NCBI RefSeq assembly: GCF_041146795.1
Contig: NC_135168.1
Coordinates: 39,936,370 to 40,000,369, forward strand
Source: Maylandia zebra
Taxonomy: Eukaryota > Chordata > Actinopteri > Cichliformes > Cichlidae
DNA length: 64,000 nt
Direction of reading: 5' to 3'
Within the stretch, counting starts at the first letter, position 1, and every line of letters starts with the position of its first letter. The notes below the pieces were generated by a model. The model was not told the DNA's origin. It worked only from the letters and a program-made list of their open reading frames with translations, and ran no database searches. This document shows positions 9,572 to 21,894 of the stretch, piece by piece. Position numbers and translations under genes: made by a program.

Positions 9572-12500
9572 ATGTCGGGGCAAAAGCGTCCTGCCGACCC
9601 CAGCGGCCCTTCGTCCTCCGGTGCGCCGCCAGAGAAGCGCAGGGAGCGTGAAGGAGAGGACGGAGGTGCCGGAGTCAGCGCCGCGGCCGGAGGGAGCACC
9701 GCGGTGGAGACTGTCATTAAACTGGGAGGGGTGTCCAACTCTGTGAGTCCTCATCTATTATCCACTCTACCCTTAATATATCTATTAGCAACCGTCTTCT
9801 CGTATTGTGGATAAGTTTTCTTCTTTGTGCAGTCATGTTTCAATCAAATCTTTTTTAGGAAGAACAAGACATCAAAGCTCTCCAGACTAAGAACAGAAAG
9901 TTGGGAGAATCTCTCGATCAAAGACAGGTAAATTCATTCCCCGGTGTTGTTTTCTACCTCATCAGACTGTAGAAGCTGCACTTGTTTCTTGTCTTGTTAA
10001 TCTAAAAGCTTTTGATCTGTTATCTTGTTGCGTGCAGGTGATTGAGGATGAACTTCGAGAGCGAATTGAGAGATTGGAGACCCGGCAAGCAACAGATGAT
10101 GCCAGTCTTCTGATCCTGAACAGATACTGGAACCAGGTGACCCCTCTGTCAAAAATGATCATTAACAAATATCTTCTGTATGAAGATGTAAAATTCCAAA
10201 TTATTATGCTGTTTGGTCTCTTTCAGTTTGATGAAAACATTCGGCTGATCATCAGGCGTTACGACCAAGCAAGCAGTGAGCCTGAGAAATCTCCAACGGG
10301 TGAGGGGCGGAGCCTGAAGCCAGAAACTCCAGAACCCGATGGCGACTCCAACCAGGAGAGAGCCAAGGACCGAGGTAAGAACAGAACTTACCAACGAATC
10401 ATCACTTTGAAAGCAGTGACGTTAAAAAAACCCAAAAACGGAATCTGTTATGTGGCTGTCATCCAGGCCACCAAGGAGAGACAAACAACTCCTTCCTGGC
10501 CACGCTGGCTAGCAGCAGCAGTGAGGAGATGGAGGCAGAGCTTCAGGAGAGGGTGGAGTCTAGCCAGAAGCAGGCTACCCGTGTGCTGGAGATCTATGAA
10601 TCTCTGAAAAGCACCGTGGCTCAGCTCAAGGCTGAGTTGGACTCTGGAGCTGGTGAGATTCAATGTTTTGACGTTTTCTGTGAAGAGAGTTTTTCAGTGA
10701 GACAATGAGATTAAATGTGCGTGCATCAGGTTTTCTTTAAATGTGATGCTGTTGCTTTTCATTCCAGGGGGCAGTCTGTGGGTGGTAGCATCCAAACTGA
10801 ACACTCTCCTGACCAGTGAAAACGAGCGGCTTCAACAGCTGACGGAGGACCTCAAACAGAAGTACACACACATGACGAGCGAGGTATGAACTGCGTCTTG
10901 AACTGGATTAATCCTCAGATCCAACTAACTTTTACACTTTTTAAACACTTGTTTTGAAGATAATATAAACTTCTTGAATGATTTGGTCATAAAGACTTGA
11001 TTTTTTTTTCTCAGTAGTTAATTCTTTGGGTTTTTTCTGTGTCGCTTAGTCCCGGCTTCTGGCACGGGCGGCTAACAAGGCCGACCAGCGTGTCAGCGAG
11101 GTGCAGGCTTTGATCGAGGAGTTGCAGTGGGACATGGAGAAGATCCGCCGGCGGGAAAACAGACTGAACGCACACTTGATCGAGATACTGGAGAGGGTGA
11201 GGATAGCGCAGGCTGATTAGAAGCAGGGAAATGTCAGGAGATTATTTGTATGTTGTAACACTTCCTGTGTACTCCAGGTAAACAGCAAAGGCTACAAAGT
11301 GTGTGGAGAGGCCAGCAGTGTGTGTGGGACCATCACTATTAACAAGAGAAAGGTAGGATTCCCTTTTAAAGTTAAAGAGCAGCTTTTTGGACAGCAAAAA
11401 AACTATAGCGTGAGCATTTTTGTACTTTTCCTTGACACAGTTTGAGGAGATGAACAGTGAGCTGGAGGAGAACAGAGAGCTGGCGGAAAATCGTCTCATC
11501 GAGCTGCAGAAGCTCGAGCAAGACCTGCAAAATGTTCAGCAGGAGAACGGCAGCATGAAGGTGCTCACACTGAACGCAGCATTGCTTTGACATTTGTTTT
11601 AGTTGCTTGTGATTCATGAGCACTTTTAAAGTCCACTTTCATGAAACCAAACAACCAAACTGCTAATTTACCATTGTGTAAAAATGCTTTTTACTTGAAG
11701 CTAATTAAAAATGAGTGGATTCACATGAGTGTAACAGAAATGAAGTCAGTTTTTACACCAGAGTCTTTCTGATGAACCTCAAAAATGTGATGGAAATTAT
11801 TCATCAGCTAATATTTTTCTCTCCGTTTTGTTGACTTTTCTCATTACCTCTGTTTTGCTCAGACGGAGCTGCTGAACCGAGCTGAAAGCTTGGTGAAAGA
11901 AACCGCAGAGTATCGCTGTCTGCAGTCACAGTTTTCTGTGCTCTACAACGAGTCTCTGATCCTCAAGGCTCAGTTAGATGAGACACGCGCTCGACTCAAC
12001 ACCACGAGGACGGCACGGCTACGACAGCTCGAGCACATGGAGGTAGGTTGTGTGTTTGGGCGGTTTCGTTTGTCTTCGTCACACCTCGTCTTACTCTCAT
12101 CTTCTCTGTGTGCAGAATGATGAGGTGACTCTGCAGAGGAAGGTGCGCACAGAGGTGTTTCAGTTGGAGGACACACTGGCGCAGGTCAGGAAAGAGTATG
12201 AGATGCTGCGCATCGAATTTGAGCAGACTCTTGCTGCCAATGAGCAAGCAGGTAACTGATGGAAGTTTTGACATTAAAAGTGAATGAGATGCATTATTTG
12301 TATTTGAACCAAAACCTTCACCCTTGACTTCCTCTTACTTCATTCAGGTCCCATTAATAGGGAGATGCGACACCTGATCAGCACGTTGCAAACTCACAAC
12401 CAACAGATGAAGGGAGAGGTGGTGAAATACAAGTTGAGACTTAGAGAAGCGCAAGCTGAGCTCAACCAGGTAAGTGAGATGGAGGCAAGAAGAGAAATGA

Positions 12501-15500
12501 AACAATGATGGCGTGCTTTCACAGTCACATCTTCTGGGTGAAGTGAAGCAGAACATGATGGCACAATCTGTTACCCTCATAGGTTCGCGCTTCAAAGGGC
12601 AACGCCCCCCTCCAATCTCAGTCCAGCACAGAGATGGATGTGAAGGAGGATATGACTTCTCCATCAACGCTAGCTGTTTCTGGGGAACCTGTGGTCAAGA
12701 CGGAGCCTGACAACGGCTCCTCCACACCCAGCAGCACAGGTAACTCCCAGCTTAGCTAACTAATTCTAAAACTGATCTCATTTTATGTAGCTTTATTTTA
12801 GATAGCTTTTTATTTTTTCGCTAATTAGCCTGTCCCAGTTTACAATTCCTCCATGGCTTTCTCGCATCGTCTTTCTACAGGTGCCTCAGTGAAAACAGAG
12901 TCTGGTATAGAGCTCGAGGCAACTATAAAGGAAGAGGAGAAGGAGGAGAAGAAAGAGAAGGAAGAAAAGAAAGAGAAGGACATTATAAAGAAGGAGGAAA
13001 AAGAGAGAGAGAGGGAAAAGGAGAGGGAGAGGCCGACCCGGAGCAGCGGGAGCAGCAGCAGCAGTAGCAGCAGCATGATAAAGGAAGAGAAGGAGAAACC
13101 AGGGAGCAGCAGCCAGGCAGAGGAGTTGGCCGGGGAGCGTCTCTCTATGGTTGGAGGGTCAAAGAGGAAGGAGATGGAGCAGCTGAAGATCGTTCGCACA
13201 GAACTCAAGTAAGATACATTAGTGATTTTTATTTATTTATTTTAAGCTGTGTCAGAGATTATTCATCCATGCAGGATTTTTTCTGCTTTTCTTTTTTTTT
13301 GCACACACATAAATTAAAATTATACATTATAAAGAGACATATGACCAAGAATTTGGAAGCTGGAAAAATATTGTAAACTGTAAGTACTCAAACAGCCCAT
13401 TATCATATTTTTTGTTTCCTCAATCTGATTTTGGAGGGCTTGATTTCAGTGTTACACCTTTGTGTTCATATTTTCATATTATAGTATTATATATATGCTT
13501 CATATGTCACAGTTGTCAGAGTACAGTGGAAACATGTTTACTTTCATTGTTGTTGTGGATCTTTTGTTCTGCGGGTCAGCTTCAGGCTGCAAACGTCATG
13601 TGATTCTTTGAATCAACAGCAGTAGCACTCACTAAATGATGAGCTCTTCATTATACAGCAGGTAAACAAAGAATGTTGACATGTAAAACATGGGGGAACG
13701 GTCTTTTTGTTGTATATGGAGCTAGCATAGCTTGAGAAACTCCTTTAACTGTGTGTTGTGTGTTCGTTTAGGTGATAGTTTTGTTAAATATTCTCACTGT
13801 GGTTGTGCAGGAAAGCCCAGGAGTCCCAGCGGGAGATGAAGCTGCTGTTGGACATGTACCGCTCAGCACCCAAGGAGCAGAGGGACAAGGTCCAGCTCAT
13901 GGCTGCAGAGAAGAAGACCAAGTCTGAGGTGATCAGCGCTGCACAATGCAGGCGTTTTGTTAACATGATCGGCAAAGTAGTGGAAGTGAATCTGTTTGGT
14001 CCACTAAGACGTTTCTGGCTTGATTTTTATGTATTTTTTTTACATGGATGGATGGAAGCAGGTAGTAATGTGCTTTGGGCTTCCCGTATAAATGTCCTGG
14101 TTTCAGGCAGAGGAGCTGCGGCAGAGGCTGAGAGAGCTGGAGGAGAGGGAGAGGAAGGAAGGCAAGAAAATGGCTGATGAAGAGGCTCTGAGGAAGATCC
14201 GTTCTGTGGAGGAGCAGATCGACATCCTCAACAAGAAGCTGTCCATAGCTAAACAGGTGCGGGACCTCATAATTTAGTTTTTACTCTTAAATACCTCTGC
14301 CTGGTTCTTTTCTTCCAACACTCTCGCCTCCTCCTGTAGGAGGAAGACGCTCTGCTGAGCGAGATGGACGTGACGGGCCAGGCTTTTGAGGACATGCAGG
14401 AACAGAACATCCGCCTGATGCAGCAGCTCAGAGAAAAAGACGACGCCAACTTCAAGCTGATGAGCGAGCGAATCAAGTCCAACCAGATCCACAAGCTGCT
14501 GAAAGAGGAGAAGGAGGAGCTCGCCGACCAGCTACTTACTTTAAAAACTCAGGTGAAGCACAAGGCGACTGCAGCACCCATGTGCGCCCCCCACCACGCA
14601 TAGATTAATTGCTAATTAGTAATTGAATATAGTTAATTACTTTCTTTTAATGCACTGTGCATCATAGTGGTTTGTAACAAACATGGTAAAACATTTTCTG
14701 CTGAACAGTTTCCTGCTTTGTTCTTTTTTTTCTTTTTTTTTCTTTTTTAAATAAAAGGGATTTCTTGAAATCGTTGTTTGCGCTGTACCTTACAGGTCGA
14801 TGCCCAGCTGCAGGTGGTGAGGAAGCTTGAGGAGAAGGAGCGCCTCCTGCAGGGCACCATCAACACTGCTGAGAGGGAGCTGGCACTTCGAACACAAGCC
14901 CTGGACATGAATAAACGCAAGGTAACATATTGTTCCGTATGAAGGGGATAAAAGCCGAGGTGAAGGGCAGGAGAAAACCTGCTTGTCCAGGGATGGCAAC
15001 CGCTCCGAATGGCTACTCACTGTGATGCCTTTTCGTCTGACCTGACCTCGAAGGAAACAGAAGTCCATCGGAGGCCCAGCCTGTTGAGCTGAGCAGTCAG
15101 TTTTTGAGATTGTTATGTTGCCTTGGTACCTTCTCAAGATGTGCCAAAAAATCCTAGAGCCTTACAGCGAAACAACTTTTAACAAACAACAGTTGCACAG
15201 TGTTTAAATGGATCAACAATCAGCACCTTATAGACCCTCTGTGGTTTATCTGCTCAGTGTGCTGGAGAGTGGAGGCACTGCTGACATCAAAACTGGCATA
15301 TCGCTTCCTGACGAACCCCCGCGCACATTTGCCCCCTGGAAATTTTATGATCTTTATTGTTTATTTCATATACCAGCTCATCCTAAATGTTATCGAGCAC
15401 TCAGATGATACTGATGTAGGCGTTGCCCTCCTACGTAACGGGGAGAAGGAGAACACACCAATGCTTGATTTCTTCCTAAACTGTTGTGAGCAGTCAAATC

Positions 15501-18003
15501 TTGTCTATTGATTTTTAGCTGCAGGCTTCTAACAATACATCTTTCACTGGAGAGCCGGTTCAGCTCACTAGAAAGTGCCTTTACATTGTGCTTGATCATA
15601 TGTAAAGCTTAAATAATGTGATAAAATGCCCTGTGACTATGCTGTAAATCAAATTTCCCTAAGAGGGCAGAATCAGAGCTACAAAATGAGCTCCTATTAA
15701 GGAATTTAAGCTTCCTTAATGCTATTTAGATGTACATAGTTAAAGTAAATAATAACTAAAATCACTTTCACATGCTGTACTGTGTGTGCACAGTGGAGTG
15801 CATGGGATTAGAATTTCCCCACTGACAGCTCTCATCCTCCTTCAGGCTCAGGAGTCGGCTTTGCTTTCGGAGGAGGTGCGAACTCAGCTGGAGCAGGTTC
15901 AGCAGAGGCTCAAGCTGGTCAGAGAGGAGGTCGTTGAGAACAGCATCTCCAGGGAAAAGGAGTCCTTCAATGCGCGACGAGCACAGGTACGCAAATCACC
16001 AAGTTTCAGTAAACACGGCAGTTTGAAATGCCGTCACATAATCATATGCACTGGGATTACAGACTTTAAAGCAATTTTAACTATACTGCTGAAAACAGCC
16101 CTACATGTTGATCCTCCACAGCTCTCCTGTATCAGATTGTACCATAAATCTAAACTGGATTTAAAACAATTTAATTTTCTGTCATAAGACTTTCGAGATG
16201 ACTTTTTCTCAAAATACACAACATATTTTCTAATCCCTAATTGGATTTGTTTCCTCTATAATTCCAATATTTCCATTATGTTTCCCCCTCCAATGAAACG
16301 GTGAAAACTTCTCACATGACTGTTAATGCCACTTAATAGTCTCTTTTCCACGAGTACTTACTCTACTCTATGGGACTCGGCTCGGCTTTGATCGTTTTCC
16401 ATTGCGATCGAGTAGCACCTTAAGGTGCCTGGAGTTGTTATAGCAACGCAGCTGCGACAAAAAGCGGCACAACAGAGAAGGACGTCGAAGCGAGGGTATA
16501 CCTGCTGCTAAATCAAGGGTAAACATCTGCACCCGGTGGTTTGAACATGGTGTTTTTTGAAAGAGTTGCTCTCATGACTCTTTAAGTGACGCCACTGACT
16601 GGCCAATCAGCAGCATGCAGTCTGTTGATGTCACATTTTTGGATCGTCTTAGATTGCTTGGAACCCAGCAGAGCAGATATTTAAAATGACCTAATGGAAA
16701 CCCCTGAAAAGTCGAGTCAAGTCAGTACAAAAGGGCTATAAGACTATTATAGTCATAAAGTCTGTTGTTAGATGAGCCCAAAATATAGGGAGTGTCTCCT
16801 GTCACTTACAGCTGTTACATCTCCCCATTGTGTTTTTTTTCAGGAGGACATTTCCAAACTGAGGAGAAAGATTGAGAAGGCCAAGAAGCCTGCCGAGAAA
16901 ATCAGCAATGGAGACGATATTCTAAATGAAGAAATAAATGATTATAAGGTCAGACCCTCAGCTTGGCATAAAGTCCTGCGGCAGACTAGCCTGGCTCTCA
17001 ACGAAGGTGATCCGATGAGTCTGCCAGAACACTTAAAGCTCAGTGATGTGTGTATTGCATCTTTAGTGTAGAAATTGCAGCATTCGCAGGAGGTTATGTC
17101 TTTTAGACACTCTGGGAAGTTACCAGTCTCAACCAAGATAAAGCACAGCAACATAAACTCCTGTGCTTCTGTTCCCCATGTGTTCAGTCTTTGTGCTAAT
17201 CTGAGCTCACAGGTTGCTAGCTATAACTTCCTATTTACTATAAAAACAAAATGAGGCTAACCTTGTGGCAGAGTTTCTCCTTTAGCTCTGATCTGATGAC
17301 CATTGATAACTTTATGATTCTAATGCTGAAAAACATCTGAGGTCAAACTACAGTCTCACCAACTGTGGGGAAAAAATACAGGCAGTTCCTGTTACACATA
17401 AGTAATGTCTCATGGCTGCAAGCAAAATCCATAAACAAATACACTGACAGGTGTTATAGCTGAGTGTGTTTTTGGGAGTGTGATCAGAGTCTTTATGAGG
17501 ACAGAATAGAACAACTGGAATTCAGTGGATCTGTTAGAAAACAGACTTGCTCAAATTTCAGATTCCTATAGGCCTGTGATCACATTTGTCCAGATTTATC
17601 CCCAGAGGCAGTACATATAATTATGATCTGAGTCTTTAGTGATACACACCTGCTTTACAGGATTTCTGTTCTTCTAAGAGAGTGGTTGAGTGTTAAGTCT
17701 GGTTTGAGGGCTTCACTCCTGCCCTAGATATTCACTTCCACTCATTAGGAACCATTCAGTCGAGAAAAACAATGTTTTTTTCAGTGTATTGTTCAAACCG
17801 TTCCTTGTCTCTCTCTCTCTCTACAGGCACGTCTTACGTGTCCGTGCTGCAACTCCCGGGTGAAGGATGCTGTGCTGACAAAGTGCTTCCACGTCTTCTG
17901 CTTCGAGTGCGTTAAGACGCGCTACGACACACGCCAGAGGAAGTGCCCCAAATGCAACGCGGCCTTCGGGGCCAACGACTTCCATCGCATCTACATCGGC
18001 TAA
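9572..18003 (+). CDS. rnf40: E3 ubiquitin-protein ligase BRE1B (RNF40)
   Basis: With RNF20 it monoubiquitinates histone H2B (Lys120) in the nucleus during transcription. Twenty-one coding exons: 9572-9742, 9859-9927, 10038-10136, 10227-10374, 10467-10652, 10768-10883, 11050-11196, 11278-11352, 11441-11560, 11863-12042, 12116-12251, 12348-12469, 12583-12739, 12881-13208, 13811-13928, 14107-14256, 14340-14552, 14796-14921, 15846-15986, 16844-16948 and 17827-18003. They total 3084 bp or 1027 residues (human about 1000), and phases agree at every junction. The N-terminus is [12 protein letters not shown], long coiled coils fill the middle, and the last exon alone carries the C3HC4 RING ([17 protein letters not shown]) and ends NDFHRIYIG. 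The exon at 12881-13208 codes a Glu/Lys-rich run, a Ser run and KTE-type spacers, a low-complexity insert that probably explains the extra length. The CTCTCTCTCT tract gives the final acceptor. Confidence 0.97.
16335..16745 (+). mobile_element. Degenerate MITE-like element in rnf40 intron
   Basis: One end reads CTTTTCCACGAGTACTTACTC followed by GGGACTCGGCTCGG. The other, reversed, reads CCCTTTTGTACTGACTTGACTCGAC. These are the loose inverted ends of a common fish non-autonomous element built around a TTTTCCA...GACTCG theme. The ends have diverged and no clear target duplication was seen. Confidence 0.5.
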
Positions 18004-19531
18004 AAGCCACGCAGCTAAACTCGTGAGGAAGCGGGTCAGCGAGATGAGCTGGAGTAGAGACACTGCCTGGGGAAAAGGCTCAGCACGGCACTCACGTGCC
18101 CCCTCCTCCAATTATGTACTTCCCTTACACTCTGATGTGCAAGAGATTGTTGGTGAGGAGACAGTCGATGATTTCAGCTTTGTGTGGGCCGCAGTGATGC
18201 TTTGAAGATTTTTGTTGTTGTTGTTGTTTTATTTTAACAATAACCGAAGCTTCTCTCATCCAGTGTCCACTAATTAACTTTCTTTTTTTAATGCTGGTGC
18301 AGACAGAGGCTTGTTTGTGTGCACTCATTTGAAAGCAGCCCATTAAACCAGTTATCAGAGAAACAGCAGTGCTGTGGATGTTGGTGTGTATGTACACTGT
18401 GAATGCCGTTTTCTTTTTTTTTTATTTGCCTGTTTTTGCTCAGTGCTGCCCTGAAACAAGCTGACTTGGTGCTGTATAATTGCTGTTCTGCTAGTTATTA
18501 AAATTACATGAAAACTGTTCCGCTTCTTCTTCGTTTTTTTATTATTAAAACCATGTGAAGTCTTAACGTTTGATCCTGCAGCATTAAAATACAAGTCCCA
18601 GTGTGCAAATCTCTGTTTATCCCCGCTCAGCAGAGCTCTTTCCTCCCTCTGCTCCTCCTCCCCGAAGCCCCAGACGTGTTTGCACGCTGGAAACGGTCGT
18701 TAGAAACGCTGGAAGGAAGGGAGTGCCGAACGGGAACGGTGGCAAGAAGGGCTTTTTCTCTCTCGCTCTCTCACTCTTTAAATGTTATGCAACATAATCC
18801 ATCACAGAAGTGCATTTTGATGCAAGTTCAGAGACAAAGGAGCACCAACCTCGATCGCTGTGGGGCTCAGAGCTGAAATAAGAGGCTTTAGGAGACTCGT
18901 GGCCAGCTCACACTCAGAGTTTCGGTCGTTTTCTTGCAGATCTGCCCAGGAAACAAACCACTTTTGGATTCATACACTGCGGGAGTTTTTTTGTTGTTGT
19001 TTTTAACTGTAACTTTCCGTTACGTTTTGACTGATGATCTCATATCTCTATCGCTGCTGGATCTAAGCCTTTAACGGTTTCTTACCAAATATAGCTGGAG
19101 CGTCCTTGGGGAGCGCAGAGTTCCAGGATTGGATATTTTTTGCAGTGCAGCCAGAGTTTATAATTAAACACCAATAGTAATAATATCCTCCTGAAACCGA
19201 AAGGATTTTTAAACCTGTGTTTTATCTGAATTTCAAATTTTACACTTGAATGTCTTATTATTTTTAAAAGCGTGCGCCTTACTGCCTGTCCTTCTGCCTG
19301 TTGGTGCTACATGTTGATTTAAAACTCGGTGTGCAGTCAGCGAATGCTCCCAACAGAAGCCATTTTTAAGTCTGTGATTTTCTGTCTGAGTCACTGAACA
19401 CGAGCTGCTCAACCTGCTCTGAGCTGCAGCGTGAACCTGTGCGCGTTCACTTGGCACATTTTCCACACATTGTTCTCAAACCTCCTTTCAGTGACTCCGT
19501 GCGTCTGGGCTGAGAGCGCAGTGGATGTGCC
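18004..19531. other. rnf40 3' UTR, spacer and tmem109 5' region
   Basis: The first part is the rnf40 3' UTR, with ATTAAA near 18499 as a possible poly(A) signal. The rest leads into the tmem109 start at 19532. No other coding exon was recognised. Confidence 0.5.
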
Positions 19532-21253
19532 ATGGCTCGGGTTTTTCTTACTATCTGTGTGTTGGCTCTCGGCTTGACGGTGGCCTGGGCTGGAGCCGAA
19601 GCTCGGGCTGAGCAGGCCAAGGCGGACAGCCCATCGGTGGTTACCCTGCGTACCGTTTTCACGGGAACCTGCCAGGAGATCCACCGGTACGCGGAGTCGT
19701 TAGTGGGAACCAGCGTGATACGATCAGCTGCTGAGGTAAAGAGGGGAGGTGCACCGCGGGATAACGCTCTTTTCCTCCTTGCACCAGGAAGTGGATTTGA
19801 ATTGTTAAAATGCGGTGGTCTAACTTCACTATTCTCTCAGTATTCTCGCTCTGTGCTTAACTGTACCCGATTACTAATTCTGAAAGCTCCAACCTTTCTC
19901 TTTAACCTTTCTCCACCCATCACTTCACCCTCTACACACGCATTCCCCTCCATGTGCTCTTCAACTTGATAATCTCCCTTCCTGATCCCCCATCATCTTC
20001 TCTGCCCTCATTTTTGTGTCTTCTCCTCACCCCTTCGCACTCTTCCACACGCTCATCTCCGCCTCCCTGCTCCTTCTACTACTGGTGGCTCCCTTTTCCC
20101 TCAGAGTGCAGTGTTGTTTCTTGAGTCATTGCTTGGTCAGGAGAACGTCGGTACATTGGCCATGGTAAGCAACATTCCTGGGTGTTTCCATCGTGCTGCC
20201 CTGACATGGTGCCTTAAACAGAGCCCACTCACTTGGTTCAGTTTAGCCCCATGTCGTGTCATGTCGTGTTACACCATATAGCGCTGAGAGTAGAGAAGCT
20301 GTGTGTTTCAGTACAGTGATATTTGCATGTAAGGGCTCACTTTACTTGTGAGCTTTTGTGTGTGTGTGTGTGGAAACGTCATTGTGCATTAGTAGTTCAC
20401 CATGAATCACCTAGTGTGTCTGAATGTGTGAGTTAACTTCCCGCATGCAGTCAAACTGAAAATAAAGCCTGTTTCTGCAACTTCGGATTTAAGCTAAACA
20501 AAAGATCTGGACGCTGTGCTGATAGTTCCCAGTAAAATCAGTGTAAAAGAGCAAAATCTTTGGTATAATAGTGTAATAAGTAAATAAGCCCGATTTTACA
20601 GTTATGAAAGCTTTAAAAGTTTTGGAAATTAAAACCAATAGAAGGTTATTACACCTGTTTATGAGTTACACAGACACTGGCATGAAGTTCTTAAGTTTGT
20701 GGCCTTGTGTAGTGCAACAGGTGCAGATTAGATATGCGTCCAACTCGCTGGGCTCCCCTTGACCTTGCAGTACTGTGTCTGTGTGTGTGTTGTTTTGTGA
20801 GTCGGGGGTGGAGGGTGCACAGGAATAGAGAGGGGTGCTGTCCAGCTGTCACCAGCACGCACAGCTGTTTGTCCAAGTCGGCACATCTTCTATCTTAAGA
20901 TGCCGCTCATAAGGGCTATTAAAGTTCCCAGCTGAATGCGATCAGTGAGTTTGTACCAGCTGCTCCTGTCAGCATTATGAATCACACTGCCTGCACATTG
21001 TCTTCTGTCGTCTCTCTGCATGGTTTTCAGTCTGGCCAGTATGCCATGTTACTTAATTGTGGCCTTGTGTAATAACAAATGTAAAGCATGTCTCCACCCT
21101 CCTTGCACACCACTCCAGTTTTTTGAGATGGTGATCCGATTCCTGGCCGAAGGAGCTGCCAGCGGCCTGAATGTCATCGCTGTTTACGTCACAGAGATCC
21201 TCAGAGTCACTGGATTTGATGGTGGGTAGCAGGATGAGCCCCTATGTGTGTGT

Positions 21254-21344
<91 letters not shown>

Positions 21345-21894
21345 CACGTAAAGTTGAATCCATGGCAATAAAAAATGCAAGTGAAAATATGCAGACTTGC
21401 CTCTCCCTCCGGGCAATTTGTAAGCCACTCCTTTTTAATTGTAAGTGTTTGCTCTTGTTGCTTCCTGTGTAACAGAAAGTATTTTCAAGCTTTATTCTTT
21501 TTAACAACACGGCTAAGCTGGATTTCCTCCCTCCACAGCTACACTGAAACTGCCCCACTTCACTCCAGAGGGTGTGACGGCCGTCGCCCAGTGGGGTCTG
21601 GTGGCCCTCATTGGCTACTGGTTGCTGTCCATCGTTCTGCGTCTGCTGATTGGTGCGATAAAGCAGGTCTTCTGGATTATCAAAACTGTCTTGGGACTCT
21701 GGTTTTTTGGACTGATAGTGACTGATAAGCAAGCGTCCGCAGACACCACGGCAGTTCGACTGGCTGGCTTAGTGCTGGTATGCGTCTTTTTGACGCTGCT
21801 CACTTCGAGCTCTGAAAAGTCTTTTGTTGTGGAGGATCGACTGAGGCGCCTGGAGGGCCGAGTGAACGCAGTAGAGAGTAAGAAAAAGGAGTAG
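19532..21894 (+). CDS. tmem109: Transmembrane protein 109 (mitsugumin-23)
   Basis: TMEM109 is an ER/sarcoplasmic and nuclear membrane protein reported to form a cation-conducting channel. Four exons: 19532-19735, 20105-20164, 21119-21221 and 21539-21894, giving 723 bp or 240 residues (human 243). The protein opens with a cleavable signal peptide (MARVFLTICVLALGL), then a luminal stretch with FFEMVIRFLAEGAASGLN. Three hydrophobic segments follow (WGLVALIGYWLLSIVL, FWIIKTVLGLWFFGLIV and LAGLVLVCVFLTLL), and it ends in a charged coiled coil (VVEDRLRRLEGRVNAVESKKKE). Only about 30 bp separate the exon 3 donor from a long (TG)n tract. In human TMEM109 neighbours PRPF19; here the receptor cluster lies between them. 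Confidence 0.93.
21247..21342 (+). repeat. (TG)n microsatellite in tmem109 intron 3
   Basis: About 40 TG units start about 25 bp after the exon 3 splice donor, with one TCTGTT interruption near the left edge. Poly Cys-Val and poly His-Thr frames here are artefacts. Confidence 0.97.

Noticed and set aside
12840-13208. 122-codon minus-strand frame, Ser/Phe-rich
   Set aside because: Shadow of the Glu/Lys-rich rnf40 exon on the other strand.
15200-15511. Frames of 103 and 66 codons in rnf40 intron
   Set aside because: No recognised domain, no splice logic and only one intron's worth of sequence between good rnf40 exons.
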